From JBMTVN01 sp046047235 (GTDB lineage Bacteria > Verrucomicrobiota > Verrucomicrobiia > Limisphaerales > JAHDYP01), in the NCBI GenBank assembly GCA_046047235.1, contig JBJOII010000010.1, positions 1 to 64,000 on the forward strand: a DNA stretch of 64,000 nucleotides, in the 5' to 3' direction. Below are positions 17,193 through 25,832 of this stretch, one piece after another; position 1 is the first letter of the stretch, and each line of letters opens with the position of its first letter. A model generated the notes under the pieces. That model was not told the DNA's origin. It did no database searches and saw only the letters and a list, made by a program, of their open reading frames with translations. Position numbers and translations under genes: made by a program.

Positions 17193-19343
17193 TTAAAACC
17201 TTGCCGTCACCGAACACCGCAACTGAATCGGCTCCACCGGATGAAAATGCACCTGCTCCACCACCATATCGCCCGGCCGCACCCTGGACTCATAGGCATA
17301 ATCAATATCGTGATCCCGGCGGTCCAGCAGGTTGAACACCTCTGCCGATAACGTCCATATGCGATTCAATCGATACCCCAACTGCGCCCCAACCAGGATG
17401 GTCTCCCCCGAACGAAATGAGTTGTCCTCAGTCAGCGGACGCGGACCAAAGTACCTCAGCCTAATGCCTCCAAAAAAGCCCGAACCGGCAGCATAGGTCA
17501 AACCAGCCGCCACCACCCCCTCAATCGCCCCAGGAATGTAGTTGCCGGCAGGATCACTATCGCGAAACCCCGCATGTGAAAATGAGAAGTCAGCGTCCAA
17601 GATAAGGGACTTCGACAGGTAATAGTAATTCGCCCACTCCACCCCATACCGGCGGCTTGGACGCCCGGCCTCTGTGGTCCCTGCATCTCCCACAAAAACC
17701 AGCTCAGAGTCCACATCCAACCACCACAGCGATACCGTACTCTGCAGGCCCTCCACCGCAAGACTACGCACCCCCACCTCTGCGCCATAGGTCCGCACCA
17801 ATGGATCCGCCTGCCCCACTGGATCACGCGTCACCGGATCCACCCGGGCCGTCACCCCCCGCCCGTCATTGCTGTGGAATCCCAGCCCTCCCTGAAGATA
17901 AAACTCCGTCTCCTTCCAAGGTCCAAACACCAAGGTCAGCTTCGGACTGGCAATCGCATCGGTTCGATCTCCGGAGTTCTTCGCCACGTTGCTGTCCACG
18001 TCATACGAATACAAATCCCCCCGAACCCCAGCCACACTCCGAAGCCATTCTCCCCACCTTGTTTTGTGCTCATAATAGGCCCCAACACCGCTCTGGATGA
18101 TATCATCCTCACGTGTAGTCGCTGGCAGCAAACTTCCATCCTCCGCGTTGAGCTTCTCCACCCGCATCCGATCCTCCGTCTGATACAACCCATTGCGAAT
18201 CGCATCCAAACGCGATTGCACCCCAAAGGTGTGCTCCACCTCCATCCCCGCCCACTCCCCCACCACACTCTGGCTCGCATCCAGACCTCCTACCCACCTC
18301 TTGTCCAACTGCTCAAACTGATCCCCCCGATCGATATCGGTGAGGAAGTAGGTAAAGTCAGAAAAGAGGTCCATGTCATAATAAAACCCATACGCACTCA
18401 TCCTGGTCTTGGTATCACCCCCGTCCCGACTCCAGTCCGCCTGCAGACTGTAGCGCTGTGATTCCCCTCCAGTGGTATCATTTAAGGATCCAAAGATGGG
18501 AACCAACCCGCCCTCTACTGCACTGGCCGCCACTTGGTCGCTCGAATCCCAGCGCCCATGATACCCCCTCGCCGTCAAACTCCATTCCCGCTCGCCATCC
18601 CCTCCGCTGTAACTCAACTGTCCGTTGAACTTCTGGAAATCCTCCTCCCGCTCCCAGGGACCATCGTAGTGCAGAGCTTCCACCCCGAAGAGAACATCTC
18701 CCGAACCTACGCGGACTGAATCGGCAAAAACACCCCGGGCAAACCCGAACATGCCTCCCTCCATAACCGCCAACGCCTCAGGCATTACCCTGAAGGTCTG
18801 CAGATGCGCCGCCCCCGCAGAGCTAAAATCACCGTTCTGCACATAATAAACACCCTTCTGGTAGTTGTTCCGCTGAACCAGCTCAGGAATAACGACGTTC
18901 ATGTCGGTGTAACCCTGACCATGACCGTGCGTCGGCAGGTTCAACGGCATACCGTCCAACGTGGTGTAAAAGTCCGTACCATGATCCAAATTAAAGCCCC
19001 GGAGAAAATACTGATTCGCCTTACCCCCGCCCGCATGTTGCGTGACGATCAACCCCGGCACGGTCTCCAGCACCTCGCCAGCGCGAGCGATGGGCCTCAA
19101 ATCTAACTGCTCTGCACCCACAGTGCCCTGCGTTGCAGATTCGGCCACACCAATCAAACTGTCGCCACGCCCATCAACCACCATGCGAGGAAGCCGCACC
19201 ACTCCTCCCTCCTCCTCCGCCACCAGAACATTCGCGGACGCACCTCCAAAACGCCCCGACTCCACCTCCTCCCCCCCCAGTCCTCCTACTGAGAAAACAA
19301 GAGCCGTCAATCCGATGATAGCCGATCGAATAATAATCCTCAT
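17193..19343 (-). CDS. TonB-dependent outer-membrane receptor, probable nickel uptake
   Basis: A 716-residue outer-membrane receptor. The ATG at 19343 starts a signal peptide (MRIIIRSAIIGLTALVFSVGGLGG). The plug domain follows (GEVLETVPGLIVTQHAGGGKANQYFLRGFNLDHGTDF) and then a long beta-barrel ending in an aromatic terminal residue (VTARF). Two metal-prone stretches stand out: THGHGQGY in the plug and VHFHPVEP near the C-terminus. Nickel as cargo is inferred from position directly upstream of the nik operon on the same strand and from the perfect NikR-type dyad 103 bp upstream of the start. Confidence 0.88.
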   Translation of the reverse strand: MRIIIRSAIIGLTALVFSVGGLGGEEVESGRFGGASANVLVAEEEGGVVRLPRMVVDGRGDSLIGVAESATQGTVGAEQLDLRPIARAGEVLETVPGLIVTQHAGGGKANQYFLRGFNLDHGTDFYTTLDGMPLNLPTHGHGQGYTDMNVVIPELVQRNNYQKGVYYVQNGDFSSAGAAHLQTFRVMPEALAVMEGGMFGFARGVFADSVRVGSGDVLFGVEALHYDGPWEREEDFQKFNGQLSYSGGDGEREWSLTARGYHGRWDSSDQVAASAVEGGLVPIFGSLNDTTGGESQRYSLQADWSRDGGDTKTRMSAYGFYYDMDLFSDFTYFLTDIDRGDQFEQLDKRWVGGLDASQSVVGEWAGMEVEHTFGVQSRLDAIRNGLYQTEDRMRVEKLNAEDGSLLPATTREDDIIQSGVGAYYEHKTRWGEWLRSVAGVRGDLYSYDVDSNVAKNSGDRTDAIASPKLTLVFGPWKETEFYLQGGLGFHSNDGRGVTARVDPVTRDPVGQADPLVRTYGAEVGVRSLAVEGLQSTVSLWWLDVDSELVFVGDAGTTEAGRPSRRYGVEWANYYYLSKSLILDADFSFSHAGFRDSDPAGNYIPGAIEGVVAAGLTYAAGSGFFGGIRLRYFGPRPLTEDNSFRSGETILVGAQLGYRLNRIWTLSAEVFNLLDRRDHDIDYAYESRVRPGDMVVEQVHFHPVEPIQLRCSVTARF

Positions 19344-19445
19344 TGTTGTGTGTCCGATAAGGTCCTCAACCCGTGCCAAGGACACAGGCTCGGTAAAGCT
19401 CGAAGGAGATTTAAACGGACAGATCAAGGTCAGGCAAGAACATTA

Positions 19446-19473
19446 GTGTTACACGGAGAGCACTTCGTAACAC
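19446..19473. promoter_or_regulatory. putative NikR operator before TonB receptor
   Basis: Perfect inverted repeat GTGTTAC-N14-GTAACAC (8-bp arms if the flanking A and T are counted). It lies 103 bp upstream of the receptor ATG, in the 19344-19538 gap. Confidence 0.75.
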
Positions 19474-19538
19474 TGCAGTCCTATTCCTGTGCTCAGCACA
19501 CACCCTGTCTCCAAGTCAACGGCCTCACTCTCCCCCAG

Positions 19539-20273
19539 TCATTCCCCCTCCCCTTCCCCTGCCGCCACGGAATACCGCCACTCCCCGTTCACCTCCACAA
19601 AGCTCAACACCGCCTCCCCCCGTGTCCGCGTCGTCCCATCATCCGATTCCGAGACCGCCACGGTAAAGGTCACCACACCCTCCGGGAACTGCTTCTTATG
19701 ATCCAGCACCAGCTCCGGCAACCCCGCCGCCTCGTCCCGCAACATCTGGGCAATCTCCTCCGCGCTCTTGCTGGCAAATTCCTTGGCCAACAATCCCTGC
19801 GTCTCCGGTGTCGACAACGCCAGCAAGGTCTGCCAATCCCCCTGGCTCATGGCCCAGACCGCCGACTGCAAGGCCGCCTCCGCCGTGGCCGACCCTGCAT
19901 AGACCCACTGCTCGCGCGGGATACGACCCGACCCCACCCACGGCTCGGTCCGCCGAGCCTCCGGCTTCGCCGCAGGACTCGCCTGCTGCACCTGCGCGGC
20001 CTGCTGTTGCTGGCGCAGCACTCCGACCTCACCCCGCAACCGCATCAACTCGCTCTTTTCCAAGTGCCCCGCCCCCTGGCTCAACCGCACTTCCGCCAGA
20101 CGATTCGATAAGCTCCGGTTCGCCGCCTCCAACTGCTCCATCGCCGCCACCTGCGCCCGTAAAGACTGATTCTCCGCCGCAAGACGATTCCTTTCCGCAC
20201 GATGCAGCGTCCACTGAAACACAGCCACCCCAGCCACCAGTAACACCACCAAACCAAACTTCGCTTTATTCAT
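19539..20273 (-). CDS. membrane-anchored coiled-coil protein, unknown function
   Basis: A 244-residue protein with one N-terminal transmembrane helix (about 5-22), a Leu/Ala/Gln-rich coiled coil (about 25-95) and a C-terminal soluble domain (about 120-244). The C-terminal part (AAEAALQSAVWAMSQGDWQTLLALSTPE...) looks like the NTF2/SnoaL-like or DUF-type helical module of verrucomicrobial proteins that are often encoded next to ECF sigma factors; no sigma factor is present here. The ATG at 20273 was chosen over an upstream GTG because it is preceded by GGTGA. Function unknown. Confidence 0.75.
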   Translation of the reverse strand: MNKAKFGLVVLLVAGVAVFQWTLHRAERNRLAAENQSLRAQVAAMEQLEAANRSLSNRLAEVRLSQGAGHLEKSELMRLRGEVGVLRQQQQAAQVQQASPAAKPEARRTEPWVGSGRIPREQWVYAGSATAEAALQSAVWAMSQGDWQTLLALSTPETQGLLAKEFASKSAEEIAQMLRDEAAGLPELVLDHKKQFPEGVVTFTVAVSESDDGTTRTRGEAVLSFVEVNGEWRYSVAAGEGEGE

Positions 20274-20627
20274 ATTCACCACACCCTTTCACCCCTCTCC
20301 CTACCAGCCCACCGCCATCCCATGCAACTCTCTCCCCTCTCCCGAGGAATCACCTGCGCCAGCACCGAGATCCATCGGGGTCGAAATCGAAATCGGTATC
20401 GACATCGAAATGCAGGCGGGGGAACGGGATCCGGCAAGTGCAGGGCCAATGGCTAACATTCATGTGTGGACCATTCACGCGGTTAAACCTCCCTTACGTG
20501 AATGGGGGTAGTGTATACCAGGCTTGAGGGGGGGCACTCAGATTCACGCCGCGACTCCACTCCTTAGGAACCTCGCCCCCCCGCTTTTCATCGTAGACCT
20601 TCCCACCACAAATCGGACCTGCTGCCT
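20274..20627. other. 354-bp intergenic region with hexanucleotide run and dyad
   Basis: No gene is seen. The region contains a degenerate 6-nt repeat run (TCGAAA TCGAAA TCGGTA TCGACA TCGAAA, about 20379-20408) and a perfect 9-bp dyad at 20471-20505. Confidence 0.6.
20471..20505. promoter_or_regulatory. perfect dyad CCATTCACG-N17-CGTGAATGG
   Basis: Nine-base arms are perfectly complementary across a 17-nt spacer, in a gene-free gap between two minus-strand genes. Operator or hairpin; the cognate factor is unknown. Confidence 0.5.
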
Positions 20628-21191
20628 TTAAAAGAACTTTGGCAGACAATCGGGACACAAGCCGTGTGGTAGCTTCGCTCCGAGCTCATGCTGGATATAG
20701 AGCTCAACCGGTTCCCATTGACCTGCACTATCCCTGATTTGTTTGCAGGACGAACAGACCGGCACCAGTTGCCCAGACTCAGATATCGACAGCGAACCCG
20801 ATCCGTTGCCCATCTCCGTGTAGGTGCACAACAGGCCCAAGAGTTCACCTTTCGAGTCGTGGAGAACCTGTCTGGAAGTCTGGAACCGACGACTAACGGA
20901 CTTCAGCCGAAGCTGCTCCTCCCGGGCATGAACACCGGGCTCACACATGGCCTCCTGATCCAACCGCGCGGACTCAACTGCGTCCTCTGCCCCAAACACC
21001 ACCTCGTCGGTAGCCCCGACCAGCTCTTGTTCATCCAGGTCAAACAGGCGGCAAAATGCCGGGTTCACATACAAAAACACACCCCGGCAACTCTTCAACA
21101 CCACCGGTGTCGGCATGGACTGAAGCACAAGCCAGGCGAGCTGCATCGCGTCATCAACACCACCAGTCCGATCCACCGAAGCCGAACTCAA
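20628..21191 (-). CDS. PAS-domain protein with C-terminal Cys4 module
   Basis: A soluble protein of up to 187 residues. A PAS fold occupies about 15-125 (MPTPVVLKSCRGVFLYVNPAFCRLF). The C-terminus carries C146-x2-C149 (VCSSCKQIRD) and C179-x2-C182 (HGLCPDC), the module found at the end of many bacterial PAS sensors and orphan receivers and thought to bind metal. No kinase or cyclase domain follows, so it is a stand-alone sensor or adaptor. The frame opens at TTG 21191; GTG 21176 and ATG 21146 are alternatives. An operator-like dyad with the same 14-nt spacing as the NikR sites lies about 40 bp upstream. Confidence 0.78.
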   Translation of the reverse strand: MSSASVDRTGGVDDAMQLAWLVLQSMPTPVVLKSCRGVFLYVNPAFCRLFDLDEQELVGATDEVVFGAEDAVESARLDQEAMCEPGVHAREEQLRLKSVSRRFQTSRQVLHDSKGELLGLLCTYTEMGNGSGSLSISESGQLVPVCSSCKQIRDSAGQWEPVELYIQHELGAKLPHGLCPDCLPKFF

Positions 21192-21230
21192 ACCCCGCTC
21201 CCGCGTCCCCTTGTAATTCCTCTCATGCTC

Positions 21231-21258
21231 GTATCACCTTTCTGTTCTAAGGTGCTAC
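21231..21258. promoter_or_regulatory. operator-like dyad GTATCAC-N14-GTGCTAC
   Basis: Imperfect inverted repeat (GTATCACCTT / AAGGTGCTAC, 9 of 10 pairs) upstream of the PAS gene. Its half-site distance equals that of the two NikR sites, and each half matches the NikR heptamer at 5 of 7 positions. Confidence 0.4.
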
Positions 21259-21307
21259 GCGCTTTCCGGGCGAATCCTGCAAGAAATCTGCCCCCACTCC
21301 CCCCTCA

Positions 21308-21415
21308 TTGTCGTCGGACCACGACATCTCCCTCTCTCTCAACGAGATAGCAATTTTTCGGATACAAAAAAGGGCGTATGGAGCGCTTTTTGGCCGCCTT
21401 TTCGGCTCCATAGCC
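21308..21415. repeat. REP-like element, copy A
   Basis: About 108 bp in the 21192-21493 gap, which has no gene. It contains TCGGACCACGAC at the left and a hairpin TATGGAGC...GCTCCATA (21377-21412) at the right. Copies B and C near the RAYT gene share both blocks. Confidence 0.75.
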
Positions 21416-21493
21416 AAACAGGCTGTGAACAGCTGACCGCTCCGTTTCTGGCGCCCAGCGTCAGGCCCGGGTCTGTTTCCGGAGGGGGGACGG

Positions 21494-22333
21494 CTACAGA
21501 TGTCGCGTAGCCCGTTCCTGCATCCAGCGGATATCGGGGTTGTTTGGGTGCGGACGGTTATACGGCGTCGATTGTCCCTTCACGAAAGGAGCTGTGGTTC
21601 GCGGATCGAGCCATTTCTTGACCTCTGCGTGTCCGTCGGCGAAGGAGAAACCACCTGCTCCGTTATGGTAGCTCGCAGGGATATCGATGATGTAATACTC
21701 CTGCGGCGAATCCGGGTAACCGGCCATATCCACCACGAACATCCCGTCATTGATGCTGTCCTCCCGTTCGTCGAGGAAGACGAAGGTCTGTGACGGACCT
21801 GGGTCGATAAAGTCGGATTCCTTGCGATAGATGCGCCACGGGCCACTGGGTTCCGACCAGCCCATCGGCAGGTCCTCACCGCGGCCGCCCACCCAGTTGA
21901 GCATCGACATACTGCGCACGCGCGGGACCCGTTTCCCATTCGCTAGCACGGTGCTCTTGTCCCCTGGGCATTTGAAGATCTGGAGGTTATTCCCGATGTA
22001 GGGGAACAGGATGCTCTTCTCGAGGTTCACAGACGGATCCCAGTTCTCGCTGTTGCCGTCGGTGAAATCGAGCCAGCCTCCCACCCACTCGTAGGGGCCA
22101 TGCTTCACAAACGGCAATTCCTTCGAATCGTCCGAATACATCCTCCAGCCCAGCAGCAGCTGGCGGTGATGGTTCATGCACATGATCCCCTGCGCCTTGG
22201 CTTTGGCCTTTCCCAAGGCCGGGAGAAGCATGCCCGCAAGGATAGCGATAATGGCGATCACCACCAGGAGCTCGATGAGCGTGAACGCATTGATTCGAGC
22301 GAGACGATTCGGGCAACTGGGACCAGACTTCAT
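21494..22333 (-). CDS. pseudopilin-like protein, H-X9-DG type (DUF1559-like)
   Basis: A 279-residue protein with a type IV prepilin/type II secretion leader: short basic N-terminus, then FTLIELLVVIAIIAILAGMLLPALGKAKAKAQG, with cleavage expected before the F and the conserved Glu at +5. The C-terminal domain carries the H-x9-D-G motif (H...FSFADGHAEVKKW). These proteins are massively expanded in Verrucomicrobiota and Planctomycetes and may sit in a pseudopilus or at the cell surface. The gene is isolated; no pilus assembly genes are nearby. Confidence 0.93.
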   Translation of the reverse strand: MKSGPSCPNRLARINAFTLIELLVVIAIIAILAGMLLPALGKAKAKAQGIMCMNHHRQLLLGWRMYSDDSKELPFVKHGPYEWVGGWLDFTDGNSENWDPSVNLEKSILFPYIGNNLQIFKCPGDKSTVLANGKRVPRVRSMSMLNWVGGRGEDLPMGWSEPSGPWRIYRKESDFIDPGPSQTFVFLDEREDSINDGMFVVDMAGYPDSPQEYYIIDIPASYHNGAGGFSFADGHAEVKKWLDPRTTAPFVKGQSTPYNRPHPNNPDIRWMQERATRHL

Positions 22334-22550
22334 GGCGGTGGAGTTTGTATGCGTGGACTCGCGATATGAAAAGTCACGTTTAGGTGACCTGACCCGATTG
22401 GCTGTCGTTACCTGTGCCTCGACCTATTCCTACGAGAGCTCCGTGTCCATGACATTTTTGTCATGTTGAGAAGCGCACTTGCACTCTGGATGAGGGAGGA
22501 CGCAGGCTGCGGGGCGAGATGTATACGAATGCTGGGGGAGGCCACCTTTA

Positions 22551-23552
22551 ATGCGCTGGAACCGTGATGCCGGCATTGGTTTGGCGGCCTGCCTGCTGTT
22601 CGTGATTTTGATCGTGGGCTTCGAGCTGCCGTGGGTTTGGCAAGTGGGCCATCCCATGCTTCATGTCCATGCCCTGTTCAATGATGTGCTTGGTTTGAGA
22701 CCCGACGCGCCCGTCACCTTGGGAGGCGTCCGTGTAGGTTACGTCGAGAAGCTCGACTTGCGCACTGACCTGGCAAAAGTCGATGTTACCCTGGCGCTAG
22801 AAGAACCGCTCGCGGTGAAGACCGACAGCAAGGCGAAGATCGGTTTTGACGGCCAGCTCCAGCCGGATCATCTGGAGTTATCGTCCGGCAGCACCTCCTC
22901 CCCGGTGGTTGAACCTGGAACGTATTTATCCACACAGGAACAGGTGGACCCTCAGGGACTGCTGGCAGCACTGGACCGCGCTCTTGCCGGGATTGGGGCT
23001 CTCGGAAGCGGATTAAGTCCGGACAAGGTCCACGCCCTGATCGGCCCACTCGGTGATTTCTTCCGGACTAACCAGGCGAATCTCGGCGCCAATCTTCTGG
23101 CTGCCCGACTGATTACCGCGGCCATGGCGGAAGGCCGCGGTAGTGTGGGTCGTTTATTGACGGATGACGCCTTGCTTCACGACCTTGCCGTCACGCTGAT
23201 GCGGAGGATGCAACTCGCCTCCGATCAGTTACGCGGACTGTCCGGAGACGCGCGTGAGACAATGGCGGGCCCGCGTCTGGATCGCGGTACTATTGGAGCG
23301 GCGCTCTACGACCGGGGCGAACTGTATACCCAGACCGTGGAGACCCTTCGCCTGCTGGATCAGATCCTGGCAAAGCTCAACTCCGGACAGGGCACGGCCG
23401 GCAAACTGCTCAACGACGACACCGTCTACCTGCAGGTCCGGCGCACACTCCCTAAGATGGAGAAGGCAGTCGAAAGCGTGGAGGATCAGGGTCCCATGTC
23501 GGCATTGGGAATTGCGGCCGGAAAGCTCAAGTCAGCCACGGCCCAGCCCTGA
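22551..23552 (+). CDS. MCE/MlaD-family lipid-transport protein
   Basis: A 333-residue inner-membrane-anchored protein: one N-terminal transmembrane helix (about 8-29), an MCE domain (about 36-125, with LGLRPDAPVTLGGVRVGYV as the family's landmark) and a long alpha-helical C-terminal region. MCE proteins form hexameric rings that move phospholipids across the periplasm. No permease (MlaE) or ATPase (MlaF) gene flanks it, so its partners are elsewhere or it acts alone. The ATG at 22551 is 217 bp from the divergent pseudopilin gene. Confidence 0.87.
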   Translation: MRWNRDAGIGLAACLLFVILIVGFELPWVWQVGHPMLHVHALFNDVLGLRPDAPVTLGGVRVGYVEKLDLRTDLAKVDVTLALEEPLAVKTDSKAKIGFDGQLQPDHLELSSGSTSSPVVEPGTYLSTQEQVDPQGLLAALDRALAGIGALGSGLSPDKVHALIGPLGDFFRTNQANLGANLLAARLITAAMAEGRGSVGRLLTDDALLHDLAVTLMRRMQLASDQLRGLSGDARETMAGPRLDRGTIGAALYDRGELYTQTVETLRLLDQILAKLNSGQGTAGKLLNDDTVYLQVRRTLPKMEKAVESVEDQGPMSALGIAAGKLKSATAQP

Positions 23553-23601
23553 ACCGCATGCTTCCTCATCCCTTCTCCCCAGCGGCTCCCGACTCCCCAA
23601 G

Positions 23602-24219
23602 TCACCTGTCCGGCTTGTTCGCCGTCAGGGCGTTCAGCCCCGCCGTCACTTGCCGTATTGCTTGCTCAGCCAGCACCTCGACTTCCTGGTCATCGAAGGC
23701 GATCCCGGGATAGAGCAACGCGTAAAAATGACTTCCCCGCATGGGAGCCACACACAGCGCGAAGATGCTCATCACCTGTGCCCGAATCACCGCAGGAGGT
23801 GTCCTTGCCGGCACGATCGCTTCAACCAGGCTCGTGCAGGCATCGAACTCCGGCCGGATCACAGTCTCCGCCACCTTCGGAAATAACTTCGGCCCCAAAC
23901 TCGCCAGGTCAAAACTCAACTGCCGCAACGGCGAATCGGAACTGTATCGCTTGAAGAACCACCGGATAAAGGCCACCAACTGTTCCCCGGGAGCATCGGG
24001 AGCGTCCTGCAGGGTCGGCATGCACCGGATGGATTCCTCAAGATATCCCGCAACACATTCAGCGTACAAATCCGCCTTGCTCCCGTAGTGGTAGTTGACC
24101 GCCGCAATATTGGCACCCGCCTCCTCGGCGATCATGTGCACGGTCGTCGCTTCGAAACCGTGCTGCGAAAACACGGCCTGCGCTGCCACCAACAACCTCT
24201 CTCGTGTGTCAGATTTCAC
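23602..24219 (-). CDS. TetR-family repressor (CerR/CecR-like)
   Basis: About 205 residues from the GTG at 24219, which I prefer because the protein then begins MKSDTRERLL; a TTG at 24261 would lie inside the operator palindrome. The N-terminal helix-turn-helix is AAQAVFSQHGFEATTVHMIAEEAGANIAAVNYHYGSK, and the C-terminal ligand domain resembles the DUF1956 type of CerR. It is divergent from an RND efflux operon, with a perfect 11-bp palindrome between them, so it very probably represses that operon and itself until an effector binds. Confidence 0.9.
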   Translation of the reverse strand: MKSDTRERLLVAAQAVFSQHGFEATTVHMIAEEAGANIAAVNYHYGSKADLYAECVAGYLEESIRCMPTLQDAPDAPGEQLVAFIRWFFKRYSSDSPLRQLSFDLASLGPKLFPKVAETVIRPEFDACTSLVEAIVPARTPPAVIRAQVMSIFALCVAPMRGSHFYALLYPGIAFDDQEVEVLAEQAIRQVTAGLNALTANKPDR

Positions 24220-24253
24220 GTAAGACGATCCAAAGCTACCAAGCTGGATTCTG

Positions 24254-24276
24254 TATTTCAAATGCCATTTGAAATA
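24254..24276. promoter_or_regulatory. TetR-type operator palindrome
   Basis: Perfect inverted repeat TATTTCAAATG-C-CATTTGAAATA (11-bp arms, 1-nt centre) between the divergent tetR gene and the efflux operon. A possible -35 box, TTGACT, begins at 24281 on the + strand, adjacent to the palindrome. Confidence 0.8.
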
Positions 24277-24389
24277 TTATTTGACTCCAACAGCTATTGC
24301 CCGGATTCTCTGGCGCGTTACAACCAAGAACAGGCCGACGTGCAATGCGAGCGAAACGCCCAGCCCAACACCGGACAGCCCAACCCGTC

Positions 24390-25832
24390 ATGAGCAAGAA
24401 GTTATCCTCCGCTCCATGCTGGCAGGCCATCGCGCTCTCGTTCCTGGTGGGGTGCGCCACCTCCCCGAAGAATGAAAGCGAACGCCTTCCCCTCGACCTG
24501 CCATCCTCATTTGACGTCTCAGCCGCTACCCAGCCTTTCGCGGGTGAAGCGTGCTGGCAGGATTTTGATGACCCCCGGATTACAGACCTCGTCCGTGAGG
24601 CTCTCCTCCAGAACTTTGACCTGCAAGCCGCGGCGGCCCGCATGGAGGCCGTCGGCGCAGGACAACGCATGACCGGCGCCGCGCAGTATCCTTCGCTCGG
24701 ACTCAACGCAGGTGCCGGAGAACGCAACAACATGGTGGAACTGCCCGGCGGCATCCTCCAGCGAAACACCCTCGAAGACTACTCCATCGGCCTGAGTCTG
24801 GCATGGGAGATCGATCTCTGGGGCAAAGTGCGCAACCGCACCCAGGCCGCGATCGCCGACTTCGAAGCGGAACAGGCCAACTATCAGGCCCTCCGATTCT
24901 CCCTCGCCGCCAACACGATTAAGTCCTGGTTTGCCGCTGTGGAAGCAGAGCTCCAACTCGAACTCGCCCGGGAAACCGTGCGCGTCTTCGAACACAACCT
25001 CCTCGTTGTAGAAAGCAGTTTCCAACGCGGCATCCCCGACCGTGCCCTCGACGTCCGCCTCACCCGCGCCAACCTGGAGGGCGCCCGGGGCACCCTCGCC
25101 CTGCGCCAGCGCCTCCGGGACACCTCAGGCCGCTCCCTCGAGACCCTCCTCGGCCGTTACCCCGCAGACAGCATCCTCGTCACCACCAACCTTCCGCAAC
25201 TGATCCATGAAGTGCCTCCCGGCCTCCCCGCCGAGCTGCTGGAGCGCCGTCCCGATCTCGTCGCCGCCGAACGCCGCCTGGCCGGAACACTGGAAAGAGC
25301 CAAGGTCGCCCGAAAAGACTTGCTGCCCACCATCAGCCTCACCTCCAGCCTCGGCCAACGCAGCACGGAATTGCGCGACCTGATGGATTTCGAACAACTC
25401 CTGTGGAGCGTTGCCGGAAACCTCACCCAGCCCGTTTTTCAGGCGGGACGCATCGTTGCCGGCATCGACCTCGCCGACGCCAACACACGTCAGGCGCTCG
25501 CCACGTATGCTCAAGCTGTGCTGGAGGCCTTCCGCGAAGTCGAAGGCTTTTTGGCGGCCGAGGGTTACTTGAAGAACCAACAGGACGCCCTCGAAAAGGC
25601 TGCAACCGAATCGATCGCTGCCGACCAGCTCGCCTGGCAACAATACCAGCGCGGCCTCGTCGACATCATCACGGTCCTTGAATCCCAACGCCGATCCTTC
25701 AACGCCCAGAGCTCCCTCCTCAGCGTGACCTTCGAACGACTCGCCAACCGCGTGAATCTCTACCTCGCCCTCGGAGGCGACTTCGGAACCACCCTACCCC
25801 TGGAAGCCCGGAACAATACGGAAAACCCATGA
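24390..25832 (+). CDS. RND efflux outer-membrane lipoprotein (NodT/OprM family)
   Basis: A 480-residue TolC-like channel. The chosen ATG (24390) gives a lipoprotein signal with lipobox LVGC, typical of NodT/OprM proteins. Two homologous halves of the outer membrane efflux domain are present, with the GLDL/NLAWEIDLWGKVRNR-type strand in the first half and PDLVAAERRLAGTLERAKVARKDLLPTISLTSS in the second. It forms the exit duct of the tripartite pump with the two downstream genes; its stop overlaps the adaptor start (ATGA). Confidence 0.93.
   Translation: MSKKLSSAPCWQAIALSFLVGCATSPKNESERLPLDLPSSFDVSAATQPFAGEACWQDFDDPRITDLVREALLQNFDLQAAAARMEAVGAGQRMTGAAQYPSLGLNAGAGERNNMVELPGGILQRNTLEDYSIGLSLAWEIDLWGKVRNRTQAAIADFEAEQANYQALRFSLAANTIKSWFAAVEAELQLELARETVRVFEHNLLVVESSFQRGIPDRALDVRLTRANLEGARGTLALRQRLRDTSGRSLETLLGRYPADSILVTTNLPQLIHEVPPGLPAELLERRPDLVAAERRLAGTLERAKVARKDLLPTISLTSSLGQRSTELRDLMDFEQLLWSVAGNLTQPVFQAGRIVAGIDLADANTRQALATYAQAVLEAFREVEGFLAAEGYLKNQQDALEKAATESIAADQLAWQQYQRGLVDIITVLESQRRSFNAQSSLLSVTFERLANRVNLYLALGGDFGTTLPLEARNNTENP

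Noticed and set aside
19344..19538. Cobalamin riboswitch before the TonB receptor
   Set aside because: No B12-box or recognisable riboswitch core is seen; the region has the NikR-type dyad instead.
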